Below are positions 1 to 7,550 of a DNA stretch of 64,000 nucleotides, in pieces. The DNA is taken from positions 45,696 to 109,695 of the forward strand of contig DASTRY010000018.1 of assembly GCA_035760965.1 (NCBI GenBank). Reading direction: 5' to 3'. Made by a program: the position numbers and the translations under genes. Position 1 is the first letter of the stretch; each line of letters begins with the position of its first letter. The notes beneath the pieces were generated by a model. The model saw only the letters and a program-made list of their open reading frames with translations. It was not told the DNA's origin and ran no database searches. The DNA is from JADGHX01 sp035760965 (lineage in GTDB: Bacteria > Pseudomonadota > Gammaproteobacteria > Steroidobacterales > Steroidobacteraceae).

Positions 1-434
1 AAGAGAAGAATGTGCGTGTGGTCGGGCTGCCGGCTCGCGTGCCATTCGAGCGCCTCGACCAGCGTTCGCGGCGTCGGAGGGGCCGCGGCGGCCGGCGCGG
101 ATGGAGCGGACGCACGGAGCCGCGCTTCAGTAGCGCCCGATAGCTGCCCAGCTTCGCCGAGAGCGTGCGCGAGATCGCGAACCGTCTCGGACTCGGCGAT
201 GGCGTCGCCGGACACCGGTCGGCCGCACGCACGCTCGATGCGCGACGCAAGCTCCACGCGCGCGAGACTGTCCAGGCCAAAGTCGCGCTCGAGCGATGCA
301 TCGGCGTCGAGCTCGCGCACTCCGGGCATGTCCGGATGCAGCTCCGCCGCGAGCTCGCGCACGACAGTCAGGATGCGCTCGAGTCGATCGCCGTCGGGCA
401 CGTCCATGGGACTCTGCGGGTTGACGGCGTTCAT
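1..434 (-). CDS. ACP-acyl-AMP/CoA ligase fusion, N-terminal part (runs off left edge)
   Basis: This frame is open from an ATG at 434 to the window edge, about 144 residues. Residues 17-95 look like an acyl carrier domain, with DFGLDSLARVEL placing the likely phosphopantetheine serine at Ser56. An Ala/Pro linker follows, then TLVEALEWHASRQPDHTH, which resembles the opening of fatty-acyl-AMP ligases and other ANL-family adenylating enzymes. I infer a fusion that loads an acyl chain onto its own carrier domain. It is divergent from the E2 remnant and free ACP at 621-1292, and such ligases often sit near ACP genes. The catalytic core lies outside the window, so ligase class (FAAL or acyl-CoA synthetase) cannot be settled. 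Confidence 0.72.
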   Translation of the reverse strand, partial: MNAVNPQSPMDVPDGDRLERILTVVRELAAELHPDMPGVRELDADASLERDFGLDSLARVELASRIERACGRPVSGDAIAESETVRDLAHALGEAGQLSGATEARLRASAPSAPAAAAPPTPRTLVEALEWHASRQPDHTHILL

Positions 435-555
435 GGTGCCGTGCGTGGGCCGGGCTGTGAATATCGACGGGCGCACCCGCCGCTGCCGCGCGCAGCGTTA
501 CGAGCGGCGAGCATGGGATGCTAAGGCGCCCGCGTGTGCGCGGCATGGTCGGGTC

Positions 556-587
556 TGCGTAGCGCGTGCGGACTTGTACGCACGTAG
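556..587. promoter_or_regulatory. Two FixJ-box-like motifs in a divergent promoter region
   Basis: TGCGTAGC (556-563) and GCACGTAG (580-587) lie between the minus-strand ACP-ligase gene and the plus-strand E2 remnant/ACP. The second differs from the FixJ consensus GTAMGTAG at one base. The same core recurs before other genes in this window; binding by the FixJ at 17074 is inference. Confidence 0.35.
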
Positions 588-620
588 GTCCGGTGGCTCG
601 CGCCTAGAGTCGATCGAGCC

Positions 621-1029
621 ATGCAAGTCATCGACTTCCCCACCATTCACAAGCGGGGCGCGAATGCACCGCGACTCGCACCGAATGCCCTCCACCGATG
701 CCAATCGAAGCTCCGCCGCTCGCTCTCGTACGAGGCCAGTACGCGCAGGCCGCATGCGCAGCAGCGAAATCTCGTCCGCAACGCTCACGGTGACGAGCCT
801 CGGTGATGACGGCGTGGATACGCTGTTCCCGATCATCTATCCGCCACAGATCGCCATCGTCGGCTTCGGATCGCCGCTCGAGCGTCCTTGGGTCGTGGCG
901 GGTCGGTTGGAAGTCCGGCCGGTGCTGAGCGTCACGCTGGCGGCCGATCACCGCGTGACCGACGGCCGTCAGGGTGCTCAATTTCTAGCGCGGATACGCG
1001 ATTGGCTGGGCAAGCCGGGCGAGTTATGA
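621..1029 (+). pseudogene. Decayed 2-oxoacid dehydrogenase E2 (lipoamide acyltransferase) C-terminus
   Basis: Codons from about 748 to 1029 encode a good match to the end of the E2 acyltransferase domain: RAGRMRSSEIS, then TVTSLGDDGVDTLFPIIYPP, and near the end the catalytic-type motif LAADHRVTDG. Upstream, similarity continues only by changing frame: the frame starting at ATG 621 gives RLAPNALH, after which the next frame gives DANRSS. The lipoyl, subunit-binding and most catalytic-domain residues are missing, so this is a truncated and frameshifted remnant. Its TGA overlaps the ATG of the ACP gene (ATGA at 1026), the spacing expected of an E2-ACP operon that has lost its front. Transcription through the remnant may still serve the ACP. 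Confidence 0.7.
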
Positions 1030-1292
1030 GCAATGTGCCGAGCGCCGACGCCTCGCTCGAGTCGCGTGTGCTGAATCTGCTGGCGAGCGTCGCACCGGAT
1101 GTCGATCCGGCCAGCGTGCGCGCGGACCTCGATTTCCGCGACCAGTTCGACTTCGACTCGATGGCCCTCTTCAACGTCGCGGCCGCGATCCATCAGAGCT
1201 TCGGCATCGACATTCCGGAGCGCGACTATCGGAATCTCACCAGTCTCGCGAAGTGCGTTGCCTACTTGCGCGGCAAGCTGCCGCAAATCTGA
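1026..1292 (+). CDS. Acyl carrier protein
   Basis: This is an 88-residue small acidic protein. The motif FDFDSMALFN places the phosphopantetheine attachment serine at Ser45, in the usual D-S-M/L context. It begins with the ATG that overlaps the stop of the E2 remnant, so it was probably translated by coupling to that gene. ACPs next to dehydrogenase E2 genes are usually specialised carriers rather than the fatty-acid-synthesis AcpP. Together with the ACP-ligase fusion on the other strand this suggests a small acyl-transfer pathway whose E2 member has decayed. The substrate is unknown. Confidence 0.8.
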   Translation: MSNVPSADASLESRVLNLLASVAPDVDPASVRADLDFRDQFDFDSMALFNVAAAIHQSFGIDIPERDYRNLTSLAKCVAYLRGKLPQI

Positions 1293-1340
1293 ACCGCCGG
1301 AGCGGCCACGCGCCGCGTAGCCGCTCGCGGGCGAGGGCGC

Positions 1341-1787
1341 TCAGTCGACCTTGATCTGCTTCGGCTTCGGCTTTTCGGTGACGGCCTTGGGGATGTGCAC
1401 CGTGAGCACCCCGTCCTTGCTCTCGCAGCGAATGCCTTCGACATTGATGTCTTCCGGCAGCGAGAAGCTGCGTGTGAAGTTGCCATACAGACTCTCCACG
1501 CGATGGAACCTCTCGTTCTTCTCTTCCTTCTGCTGCTTGCGTTCACCTTCGATGGTGATCATTCCGCCGTCCACGGTGACTTTCACGTCTTCCTTCTTCA
1601 CCGCCGGCAGCTCGGCGCGAATGAGGTATTCCTTGTCGGTCTCGCTGATGTCCGCGGACGGCGACCACTCGAGCTTTGCGCCATTGCCTTCGAGGGCCAG
1701 GCGCGGCGCGCCGCCGAACGACCGACGCACCATGCGATCGAAGACGCGGTCCATATCACTGAACGGATCCCAACGGATGAGGCTCAT
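1341..1787 (-). CDS. Small heat shock protein, Hsp20/alpha-crystallin family
   Basis: This 148-residue protein holds unfolding proteins in a refoldable state without ATP. It opens with MSLIRWDPFSDMDRVFDRM, the usual N-terminal arm of bacterial Hsp20, followed by an alpha-crystallin domain (about residues 45-140) containing ADISETDKEYLIRAELPAV and ending in the GVLTVHIPK strand. A basic tail (KPKPKQIKVD) completes it. The ATG at 1787 is preceded by AGGAGA at good spacing, so longer in-frame starts upstream are not needed. It stands at the edge of the Usp/CBS stress island, consistent with co-use under stress. Confidence 0.93.
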   Translation of the reverse strand: MSLIRWDPFSDMDRVFDRMVRRSFGGAPRLALEGNGAKLEWSPSADISETDKEYLIRAELPAVKKEDVKVTVDGGMITIEGERKQQKEEKNERFHRVESLYGNFTRSFSLPEDINVEGIRCESKDGVLTVHIPKAVTEKPKPKQIKVD

Positions 1788-1888
1788 ATGATTTCTCCTG
1801 CGTGCTAGTGGGGGTCGAGGTGCAGTATCGAATCCCGCTTCGGATCGGGCATCCGTAGTTCTGCGCAAGATTCCGCATACTTTCGCGG

Positions 1889-2260
1889 ATGCACCTCGCG
1901 CGGCGTGCTCGCAGTATGAGCGAGCTCGGGGCGAAGGGCTTTCAGAAGACCGCCGATCGAGAGGCGGCGGCTTTCGCTGTGTCGTACACCGTCGGGGTGC
2001 GCGATCGGGTCGACGTCTATTCTTATCCGCAGCCGTATGCGGGGCCGTGGCGCTGGGGCTACCCGTACTTCGGACGCGATGTCGATGTCACAATGTATCG
2101 CGAGGGTACATTCGCCATCGATGTGTTCGACGGCAAGAGTCATCAGCCCGTGTGGCACGGTTGGGCCACGAAGCGTACCAGTGAGCACGACGTGAAGAAC
2201 GCGGCGGAGATCATCCCGCCGGCGGTGGCGACGATCATGAAGAACTTCCCACCTGGATGA
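1889..2260 (+). CDS. DUF4136-type protein, N-terminally truncated
   Basis: Residues from about 13 on match the second half of DUF4136 lipoproteins: SELGAKGF, AVSYTVGVRDRVDVYSYP, an aromatic WRWGYPYF stretch, then FAIDVFDGK and PVWHGWATKR. Family members are usually near 180 residues with a lipoprotein signal; here there is no signal peptide. The missing front can be partly seen in another frame just upstream (TFADAPRA at about 1882), so a frameshift or deletion has probably broken the gene. The ATG at 1889 and an internal ATG at 1916 are both possible starts with no convincing ribosome site. Function of DUF4136 is unknown. Confidence 0.55.
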   Translation: MHLARRARSMSELGAKGFQKTADREAAAFAVSYTVGVRDRVDVYSYPQPYAGPWRWGYPYFGRDVDVTMYREGTFAIDVFDGKSHQPVWHGWATKRTSEHDVKNAAEIIPPAVATIMKNFPPG

Positions 2261-2266
2261 GGTGAC

Positions 2267-3271
2267 ATGCTCCGTGGCGAGAGCGGCGGACGGTGGGGCA
2301 ACTGGATCGTGTGGCTCGTTGGAGCCGCTCTCCTCGGAGCAGTCGTGTCGTTCGTCGCGCATTTCGCGGAGGAGCACGCGTTCACGCGATTGCTGCAGCA
2401 GGCGCGTCCGCGATGGTTGCTGGTCGCCGTGGTGCTGCAGTCTGCGACCTACCTTGCGGAAGCGGATGTCTGGCGCGCCGGGACAGGCGCCTCCGCGGCG
2501 CGCGTTTCTCTCGGAAAGCTGTATCGGTTGAGCATCGCGAAGCTGTTCGTCGATCAGGCCATTCCGAGCGGTGGGCTCAGCGGCACGCTTCTCTATGTGG
2601 AGGCGCTGCGGCGCGCGGGGGTGGCGCGCGCTGCCGCTCTGTCCGGCGTCGTGGTCGCGACGTTCTCGTACTACATGAGCTACGTCGCGTGCCTCGGTGT
2701 TGCGCTCGTCATGGGTCTCGGCACGCACGCGATCAAGTTGCCAGTCGTCGTCGCGGCGGTGGCGTTCATTGGCGTTGGCACCGCACTCTCGGCATTCGTC
2801 TTTCAGCAAGCCGGCCGCACGGAGTCGGGCGGCGTGGTGCGGCGTCTCGAAATCAAGATACCGTTCATTGGCCGCGCGCTGGGCCTGCTTCGGGATGCCG
2901 ACCCGGCACTGACGCGTAATCCGCGCGTGCTGAAGCGGGCGTTCGCGGCGCAGATCGCAATCGTGTTGCTGGATGCGGCAACCGTCTGGGTGTGCTTGCT
3001 GGCCGTGGGCGCCGCGCCGGCTCCGACCTCGGTGTACGTCGGCTACATGTTCTCCTCTCTGTTTCGCACATTGAGCGTCGTGCCCGGCGGGCTCGGCGCG
3101 TTCGAAGCGGCCTCGACGTACATGCTGCACATCGGTGGAACGTCCGTCGAGGCGGCGCTGTCGGCAACGCTGCTGTTCCGGGGCTTCAGCTTTTGGTTGC
3201 CGATGCTGCCGGGGCTCCTCTTCGCGCGGCAGGCGGCGGCCGGCAGCATCGTCACGCGAGCTGGCGCCTGA
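2267..3271 (+). CDS. YbhN/UPF0104 family membrane protein (lysylphosphatidylglycerol-synthase-like TM domain)
   Basis: This 334-residue integral membrane protein has about eight hydrophobic helices, the first at residues 13-35. It carries the family landmarks DQAIPSGGLSGTLLYVEALRRAGV near residue 100 and FRTLSVVPGGLGAFEAAS near residue 265, the repeated P-x-G-G-x-G loops of the UPF0104/LPG_synthase_TM family. No C-terminal aminoacyl-transferase domain is present, so it is not a full MprF. Proteins of this kind are regarded as putative lipid or polyprenol flippases. It follows the broken DUF4136 gene by a few bases. Confidence 0.82.
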   Translation: MLRGESGGRWGNWIVWLVGAALLGAVVSFVAHFAEEHAFTRLLQQARPRWLLVAVVLQSATYLAEADVWRAGTGASAARVSLGKLYRLSIAKLFVDQAIPSGGLSGTLLYVEALRRAGVARAAALSGVVVATFSYYMSYVACLGVALVMGLGTHAIKLPVVVAAVAFIGVGTALSAFVFQQAGRTESGGVVRRLEIKIPFIGRALGLLRDADPALTRNPRVLKRAFAAQIAIVLLDAATVWVCLLAVGAAPAPTSVYVGYMFSSLFRTLSVVPGGLGAFEAASTYMLHIGGTSVEAALSATLLFRGFSFWLPMLPGLLFARQAAAGSIVTRAGA

Positions 3272-3354
3272 AGCCTGACCCGCTCCTTCCGGAGAGGACG
3301 CGTGCAACGGCGATCCGCGCCGATACACGGATATCCCTCATCGGCTAAGCATTG

Positions 3355-3364
3355 CTACGCGTAG
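3355..3364. promoter_or_regulatory. Palindrome CTACGCGTAG upstream of cytochrome gene
   Basis: A perfect 10-bp palindrome lies 58 bases before the GTG start of the diheme cytochrome. Its half CGTAG is the core shared with the other FixJ-box-like motifs of this window. A role as an activator site is inference from position and recurrence. Confidence 0.35.
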
Positions 3365-3422
3365 ACCGAATTCGCGCCTGCGCCGAAAGTGCGCACGACG
3401 GCCGAGGTTGAAGGAGAATCGC

Positions 3423-4049
3423 GTGATCAAGCGCGCCGCGTTTGCGGCTCTGTTGCTCGCTCCGGTGCTACACGCCGCATGGGGTTCGAGCGAATCCCAG
3501 GAACTCGCGAGGGTGCTCGAGCGCAAACCCGATCCCGATCGCGGTGCGAAGTTGTACGAGACCTGCGCCGCCTGCCATGGGCCGCAAGGGTATGGCGTCG
3601 CCGACGGCACTGTGCCCGCGATTGCGGGCCAGCCGTTTGCGGTGATCGCGAAGCAGCTCGTCGCGTTCCGCACGGGGCAGCGTGCCGAAGCGCGAATGCA
3701 GCACTTCGCGGACACGACCCATCTGTCGTACTCGCAGGAAGTGGCCGACGTCGCGGCCTACGTCAGCCGCCTCACGCCGCGCTCGACGCAACCTAACAGC
3801 GAGGCGGGCGGTGGGCGCGGAGCGGTGCTCTACATCCGTCGCTGCGAGCGGTGTCACGGCGCCATGGCAGAGGGAAACGACCTGGGCTTTGCGCCGCGGC
3901 TCGCCGGTCAGCATGCGCCGTACCTCGTTGCGCAGCTCACCCGAGATCCTAACGAGCGGCCGACACTGAAGGAAGCGCATCGCGGCGTGACCGACACGCT
4001 CTCGCGCGAAGACATCGCGGCGCTCGCCGCAACGCTGTCTTCGCTCTGA
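3423..4049 (+). CDS. Diheme cytochrome c4-like protein
   Basis: This is a 208-residue periplasmic electron carrier. A signal peptide (IKRAAFAALLLAPVLHAAWG) precedes two similar cytochrome folds with heme sites CAACH and CERCH, each followed by the (I/L)AGQ motif typical of cytochrome c4/c553 proteins (AIAGQ, RLAGQ). The GTG at 3423 has AAGGAGAATC just upstream and is preferred over the TTG at 3408 that lies inside that ribosome site. Such cytochromes feed high-affinity oxidases, fitting the cbb3 cluster 20 kb away. It is one of three diheme copies in the window (also 7551 and 16254). Confidence 0.88.
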   Translation: MIKRAAFAALLLAPVLHAAWGSSESQELARVLERKPDPDRGAKLYETCAACHGPQGYGVADGTVPAIAGQPFAVIAKQLVAFRTGQRAEARMQHFADTTHLSYSQEVADVAAYVSRLTPRSTQPNSEAGGGRGAVLYIRRCERCHGAMAEGNDLGFAPRLAGQHAPYLVAQLTRDPNERPTLKEAHRGVTDTLSREDIAALAATLSSL

Positions 4050-4222
4050 AGGAGAATATCGAGTAGGGATGTCGCGGCGCCGCCTCGAGCGACACCGCGA
4101 GCTGTCTTCGCCTTGAAGGGGGAATCTTGCGGCATACCAAGCGCCGCATCGAGCGATGCTGCTATAACGCTTTGAAGGCGCAATCCGGCAGCACCATCGG
4201 GCGCCGCATCAGGCGGCGCCCT
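4034..4222. repeat. Three degenerate tandem copies spanning the cytochrome stop codon
   Basis: Imperfect copies begin at 4034, 4101 and about 4158. Each shares GCTGTCTTCGC or GCTTTGAAGG, a GGGAAT-like stretch, then GCGCCGC followed by a CGAGCGA-like element. The first copy contains the last codons and stop of the cytochrome gene. The unit is about 58-67 bases and has diverged. Confidence 0.6.
4199..4221. terminator. Terminator-like hairpin between convergent genes
   Basis: GGGCGCCGC and GCGGCGCCC form a perfect 9-bp stem with a 5-base loop, between the ends of the plus-strand cytochrome and minus-strand CBS genes. No clear U-run follows, so it may act as a bidirectional attenuating hairpin. 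Confidence 0.5.
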
Positions 4223-4229
4223 CATTCGC

Positions 4230-4685
4230 TCACGGTCGTACCGCTGTCTCGACCGCCCGTTCGCGCGTGATCGCGTCGGCCGCGTTGCCGAAGTCCCGGG
4301 CCATGTGCGCGAGAATATCGTCGAGAGACACGATGCCCTCCAGCAGCCCGCAGTAGCCGACCACGGGCAAGCGGCGCACGCCGATGCGTCGCATTTGCTC
4401 CAGCGCATCGGTGACGGAGTCTTCGGTCATGATCGTGACAGGATTCTGCGTCATGACATCCTCGACTCGCAGCATGCGCGGATCGGCCTCACGCGCGACG
4501 ACACTCACCACGATGTCCCGATCCGTCAGCACGCCGATCGGCTTGAATCCCGCTTCTTCCAGCGAAGGCTCGACGACCACGAGATACCCGATGTGATGCT
4601 CGCGCATCAGTCGCGCGGCGGTCGCGAGGTCATCGGTCCTGCGGACCATCACGACGCGGCGCTGGCAAATCTGTCCGACATTCAC
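4230..4685 (-). CDS. CBS-domain pair protein
   Basis: This 151-residue protein consists of two CBS domains (about residues 8-68 and 76-133) and little else. Landmarks are LMREHHIGYLVVV and GVLTDRDIVVSVVA in the first, and ALEQMRRIGVRRLPVV with GIVSLDDIL in the second. CBS pairs bind adenine nucleotides and act as energy-status sensors, here without an attached enzyme. It is divergent from the Usp at 4815 with a motif-bearing intergenic region between them. Two further copies lie at 6168 and 9277, each beside a Usp. Partner unknown. Confidence 0.9.
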   Translation of the reverse strand: MNVGQICQRRVVMVRRTDDLATAARLMREHHIGYLVVVEPSLEEAGFKPIGVLTDRDIVVSVVAREADPRMLRVEDVMTQNPVTIMTEDSVTDALEQMRRIGVRRLPVVGYCGLLEGIVSLDDILAHMARDFGNAADAITRERAVETAVRP

Positions 4686-4751
4686 GGCTCATCTCCCGAA
4701 TTTCGCTGCACGCATGGGACCACATGCACCCGCGCGGTCGCGATGGAACAT

Positions 4752-4780
4752 GCACGTAGGCCCTACGGCTTTCTACGCAT
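4752..4780. promoter_or_regulatory. Paired FixJ-box-like motifs between divergent CBS and Usp genes
   Basis: GCACGTAG (4752-4759) and the oppositely oriented CTACGCAT (4773-4780), with CCTACG between them, occupy the 129-base divergent region. Only one base separates the first from GTAMGTAG. The arrangement would suit control of both genes. Confidence 0.4.
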
Positions 4781-4814
4781 GTCACGGTTGTGCCGACGGT
4801 CCAGAGTTTGAAAT

Positions 4815-5678
4815 ATGAGTTGGCGTCGCATGTTGTTCGTCATGGATCACCCGACTCACGTCGGTCCGCGGCTGCTGCGCAAGCTGGCAGAGCTCGCGCG
4901 CGGCTGCGACGCGGAGCTCGAGCTCTACCAGCCGGCGTTCGAGTGGAGCATGTACAAGGGCGGTATCGGCTCGGCCGTGAGCGACGTCGAGACGCGCGAG
5001 ACGCTGGAACGCCGCCACGGCGAGCTCGAAGGCATCGTCGGGGCGCTGCGCACGATGGGCGTCCGCGTGCGCGGCGCCGTGAGCTGCGAGAAGCTCACGT
5101 GCGAGAACATCCTGGCGGAAGTGTGCGATTCGCACTCGGACCTGTTGATCGTGCAGTCCCGACCGCGCAGCGCGATCGCGCGACTGCTGTTCAGCTCCAC
5201 GGATTTCAAGCTCATCGAGCACTGCCTCTGCCCGCTGCTGCTGATGAAAACCGAGAAGGCCTACCTGGACGCGTGCGTGCTCGCCGCGATCGACCCGACG
5301 CATGCTCACGACAAGCCGGCCACGCTGGACGAAGCGATACTCGACGCCGGCACCGTCCTGGCGCGCGCGCTCGGAGGGGACCTGCACATCTGCCATGCGC
5401 TCGCGCCGATGGGACGGTTCGAAGCGCGGGCGCGTGTCGAGGAGCTGGCGCGGCGTTTCAACGTGCGCGAGGCGCGCATTCACGTTGCTCCCGGCCATCC
5501 CGCCGAAACGATCATCGGGCTGGCGAGCTGGCTCGGCGCGAGCATCGTCGCGATGGGCGCGGTATCGCGCTCGGCGCTCGAGCGAGTCACCGTGGGGCAC
5601 ACCGCCGAGCGCGTGCTGGATGCGTTGAATTGCGACGTTCTCGTCGTCAAGCCACCGGGATTTCGCGTTCGCGCGTAG
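4815..5678 (+). CDS. Tandem-domain universal stress protein (UspE-like)
   Basis: This 287-residue protein has two UspA folds. The first is about residues 1-145 (RRMLFVMDHPTHVGPRLL); the second starts near 155 (ACVLAAIDPTHAHDKPA) and closes with the conserved block IVAMGAVSRSALERVTVGHTAERVL and DVLVVKPPGF. UspA-fold proteins are cytoplasmic factors for survival under starvation and oxygen limitation. The glycine-rich G-x(2)-G-x(9)-G-S/T ATP motif is only loosely kept, so ATP binding is uncertain. The 3-prime end overlaps the convergent hibernation-factor gene by 32 bases. Confidence 0.9.
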   Translation: MSWRRMLFVMDHPTHVGPRLLRKLAELARGCDAELELYQPAFEWSMYKGGIGSAVSDVETRETLERRHGELEGIVGALRTMGVRVRGAVSCEKLTCENILAEVCDSHSDLLIVQSRPRSAIARLLFSSTDFKLIEHCLCPLLLMKTEKAYLDACVLAAIDPTHAHDKPATLDEAILDAGTVLARALGGDLHICHALAPMGRFEARARVEELARRFNVREARIHVAPGHPAETIIGLASWLGASIVAMGAVSRSALERVTVGHTAERVLDALNCDVLVVKPPGFRVRA

Positions 5679-6036
5679 CGGGCTGATTGTCGGTGGCATG
5701 CACCTTCGTCTCGCCGCGCTGGATGCGCTCGTGATCCTGCAGCTTGCGGCGCATCGCGACGAAGGCGTCGCGGAGCGCAATGTACGGGTCGGCATGTGAC
5801 GCATCGTCCGCATGCGCCCGATGCACCACGATGACGGATCCCGGCACGGTCACGGTGATGTGCACGTCGAAGACGTCGCCCTTGCGGCTACGGTGGTGAG
5901 GCTGCTGGATCACGACGGCGCAATTCAGGATGTGGCTGCTGAACTTCTCGAGGCGCCGGCCCAGCTCGCGAATGCGATTCTCGAAGATCCGCGAGCTCGG
6001 CATGTTCCGGAACGTGATCTGCAGAGGGAAAGGCAT
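5647..6036 (-). CDS. hpf: Ribosome hibernation promoting factor / S30AE family protein
   Basis: This 129-residue protein belongs to the sigma-54 modulation/S30AE family, which binds the 30S subunit and silences ribosomes in stationary or stressed cells. Visible landmarks are LQITFRNMPSSRIFENRI at the start, the basic HHRSRKGDVFDVHITVTVPG strand, and the ALRDAFVAMRRKLQDH helix. It lacks the long C-terminal dimerisation domain, so it is the short type. The ATG at 6036 has GGAGAT upstream. Placement among Usp and CBS genes fits a dormancy role. It is convergent and overlapping with the Usp at 4815. Confidence 0.85.
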   Translation of the reverse strand: MPFPLQITFRNMPSSRIFENRIRELGRRLEKFSSHILNCAVVIQQPHHRSRKGDVFDVHITVTVPGSVIVVHRAHADDASHADPYIALRDAFVAMRRKLQDHERIQRGETKVHATDNQPATREREIPVA

Positions 6037-6094
6037 GGGGATCTCCGCGTTGTACTCTCGAGCTGAACAGTAGCGCGGCGAGCGGGCGCGGCCA

Positions 6095-6113
6095 TTGCGT
6101 ACGACTACGTAGC
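6095..6113. promoter_or_regulatory. FixJ-box-like motif between divergent hpf and CBS genes
   Basis: TTGCGTACGACTACGTAGC contains the palindrome CTACGTAG (6104-6111), which is 7 of 8 with GTAMGTAG. It lies 57 bases before the CBS start and 59 before the hpf start. Confidence 0.42.
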
Positions 6114-6167
6114 GCACCAGCGGATGTTGCGGTTATCGTTATTGGGTCGCAGCCGCAGTATTCGCGT

Positions 6168-6641
6168 ATGTCAGCTCGCCCCGACCTCGATACGTCCGCG
6201 ATCGGCAAGCTCTGCCAGCGCAACGTGATCTGCATCGTCCCGACGGAGTCCATCGTCGCCGCTGCGGAGCGCATGCGCACGGCGCACGTCGGCTCCCTGG
6301 TCGTCATCGACTCCGAGTCGACGCGTAAGGCCATCGGAATGCTCACGGACCGCGACATCGTTGTGTCGGTGGTTGCGCGCAACGCGGACCCGAACGCGCT
6401 CACGGTGGGCGACGTGATGAGCCGGCATCCGTTGATGGTGACGGAGAACAGCTCGCTCGATGCCGCGCTGACCTTCATGCAGGATGCAGGCGTGCGGCGG
6501 CTGATCGTCACCGGGGCGTCCGGCGAGGTGGTCGGCATGCTCGCAGTCGACGACATCCTGCAGAAGATCGGGATGCAGATCGGCCTGGTCTGCGGCTCGC
6601 TCCGCAACGAGATCCAGACCGAGCGCCTGGTGCGGCCATGA
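6168..6641 (+). CDS. CBS-domain pair protein
   Basis: This 157-residue protein with two CBS domains closely resembles the one at 4230. It carries RMRTAHVGSLVVI, GMLTDRDIVVSVVARNADP and VRRLIVTGASGEVVGMLAVDDIL. Its stop overlaps the start of the following Usp (ATGA at 6638), so the two are translationally coupled and probably made in fixed ratio. That coupling is the best hint that the CBS pair acts as an adenylate-sensing partner of the Usp; this is inference. Confidence 0.9.
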   Translation: MSARPDLDTSAIGKLCQRNVICIVPTESIVAAAERMRTAHVGSLVVIDSESTRKAIGMLTDRDIVVSVVARNADPNALTVGDVMSRHPLMVTENSSLDAALTFMQDAGVRRLIVTGASGEVVGMLAVDDILQKIGMQIGLVCGSLRNEIQTERLVRP

Positions 6642-7540
6642 GCTCGCCACACGGTGTGATCCTGAAGCGCATCCTCGTGGCGACGGATTACTCGCCGGCG
6701 GCGCACCGGGCCGTCTGGCGCGCGGGTCATCTCGCGCGCATGCACGACGCGCATCTGCATCTCGTGCATGCACAACCGGACTGGAATCTGTACTCGCAGA
6801 CGACGCCCGGCACGGCCGAGCAGTTCAACGCAGTCACCCGGCACGCCGAGAATTCGCTGCGAACCGAAGTGGCCTGGATCGAAACGACCTTTGAAGTACA
6901 CGCGCGAGGCGAGAATCGCATGGGGCGGGCGAGCGAGGTGCTGCGCGCCATGGTGCACGAGGTCGAGCCGCACCTCATCGTCGCCGGTGCGCGCGGTGAG
7001 CACGACGTTCCTCGCGCGGCGCCGCTGCTCGGCGGAACGGCGCTGAAGCTCATCGCTTTTGCGCCGCGGCCCACGCTCATCGTGCGCGGTGTCGAGCAGC
7101 CCTATCGAAGCGTGCTCGCGGCGGTCGAAGCCCCGAGCGAAATCGCGCAGCGCCTCATTCGCTGGGCGCACACGCTGGTCGAGAGCGGCGACTGCCACAT
7201 CGTCCACGCTTTCGATGTTCCCTATGTCGCACGGCTACGCGCGCACGGGCTCCCGGAGATGAGCCTGCTCGAATGCCAGGCGAACGTCCGGAATTCGTCG
7301 AGCGGCGTAGTGGAGGAGCTCGTCGCGGCGACGGGCGAGACGCACCTGCGCCTGCACGCTCACCTCGTCTGCGGCGAGGCCGTGAGCGCGGTACTCGATG
7401 AGATCGCGCTTCGCAGGCCCGACGTCGTGATTCTCGGCAAGCATCAGCACCCGACGCGGGATGTGGGCCTGACTCCCCTGGGCAGCGTTGCTCTGCGCGT
7501 GGCGTATCACGCACCGGGCGACGTCCTGATCGTTCCGTGA
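6638..7540 (+). CDS. Tandem-domain universal stress protein
   Basis: This 300-residue protein has two UspA-like domains. The first (about 8-150) has KRILVATDYSPAAHRAVWRAGHLA and LIVAGARGEHDVPRAAPLLGGTALKLI, close to the usual ATP-loop G-x(2)-G-x(9)-G pattern. The second ends with DVVILGKHQHPTRDVGLTPLGSVALRV. It is coupled by ATGA to the CBS protein before it and faces the minus-strand cytochrome gene 10 bases downstream. Confidence 0.9.
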   Translation: MSSPHGVILKRILVATDYSPAAHRAVWRAGHLARMHDAHLHLVHAQPDWNLYSQTTPGTAEQFNAVTRHAENSLRTEVAWIETTFEVHARGENRMGRASEVLRAMVHEVEPHLIVAGARGEHDVPRAAPLLGGTALKLIAFAPRPTLIVRGVEQPYRSVLAAVEAPSEIAQRLIRWAHTLVESGDCHIVHAFDVPYVARLRAHGLPEMSLLECQANVRNSSSGVVEELVAATGETHLRLHAHLVCGEAVSAVLDEIALRRPDVVILGKHQHPTRDVGLTPLGSVALRVAYHAPGDVLIVP

Positions 7541-7550
7541 ATCGGATGCG

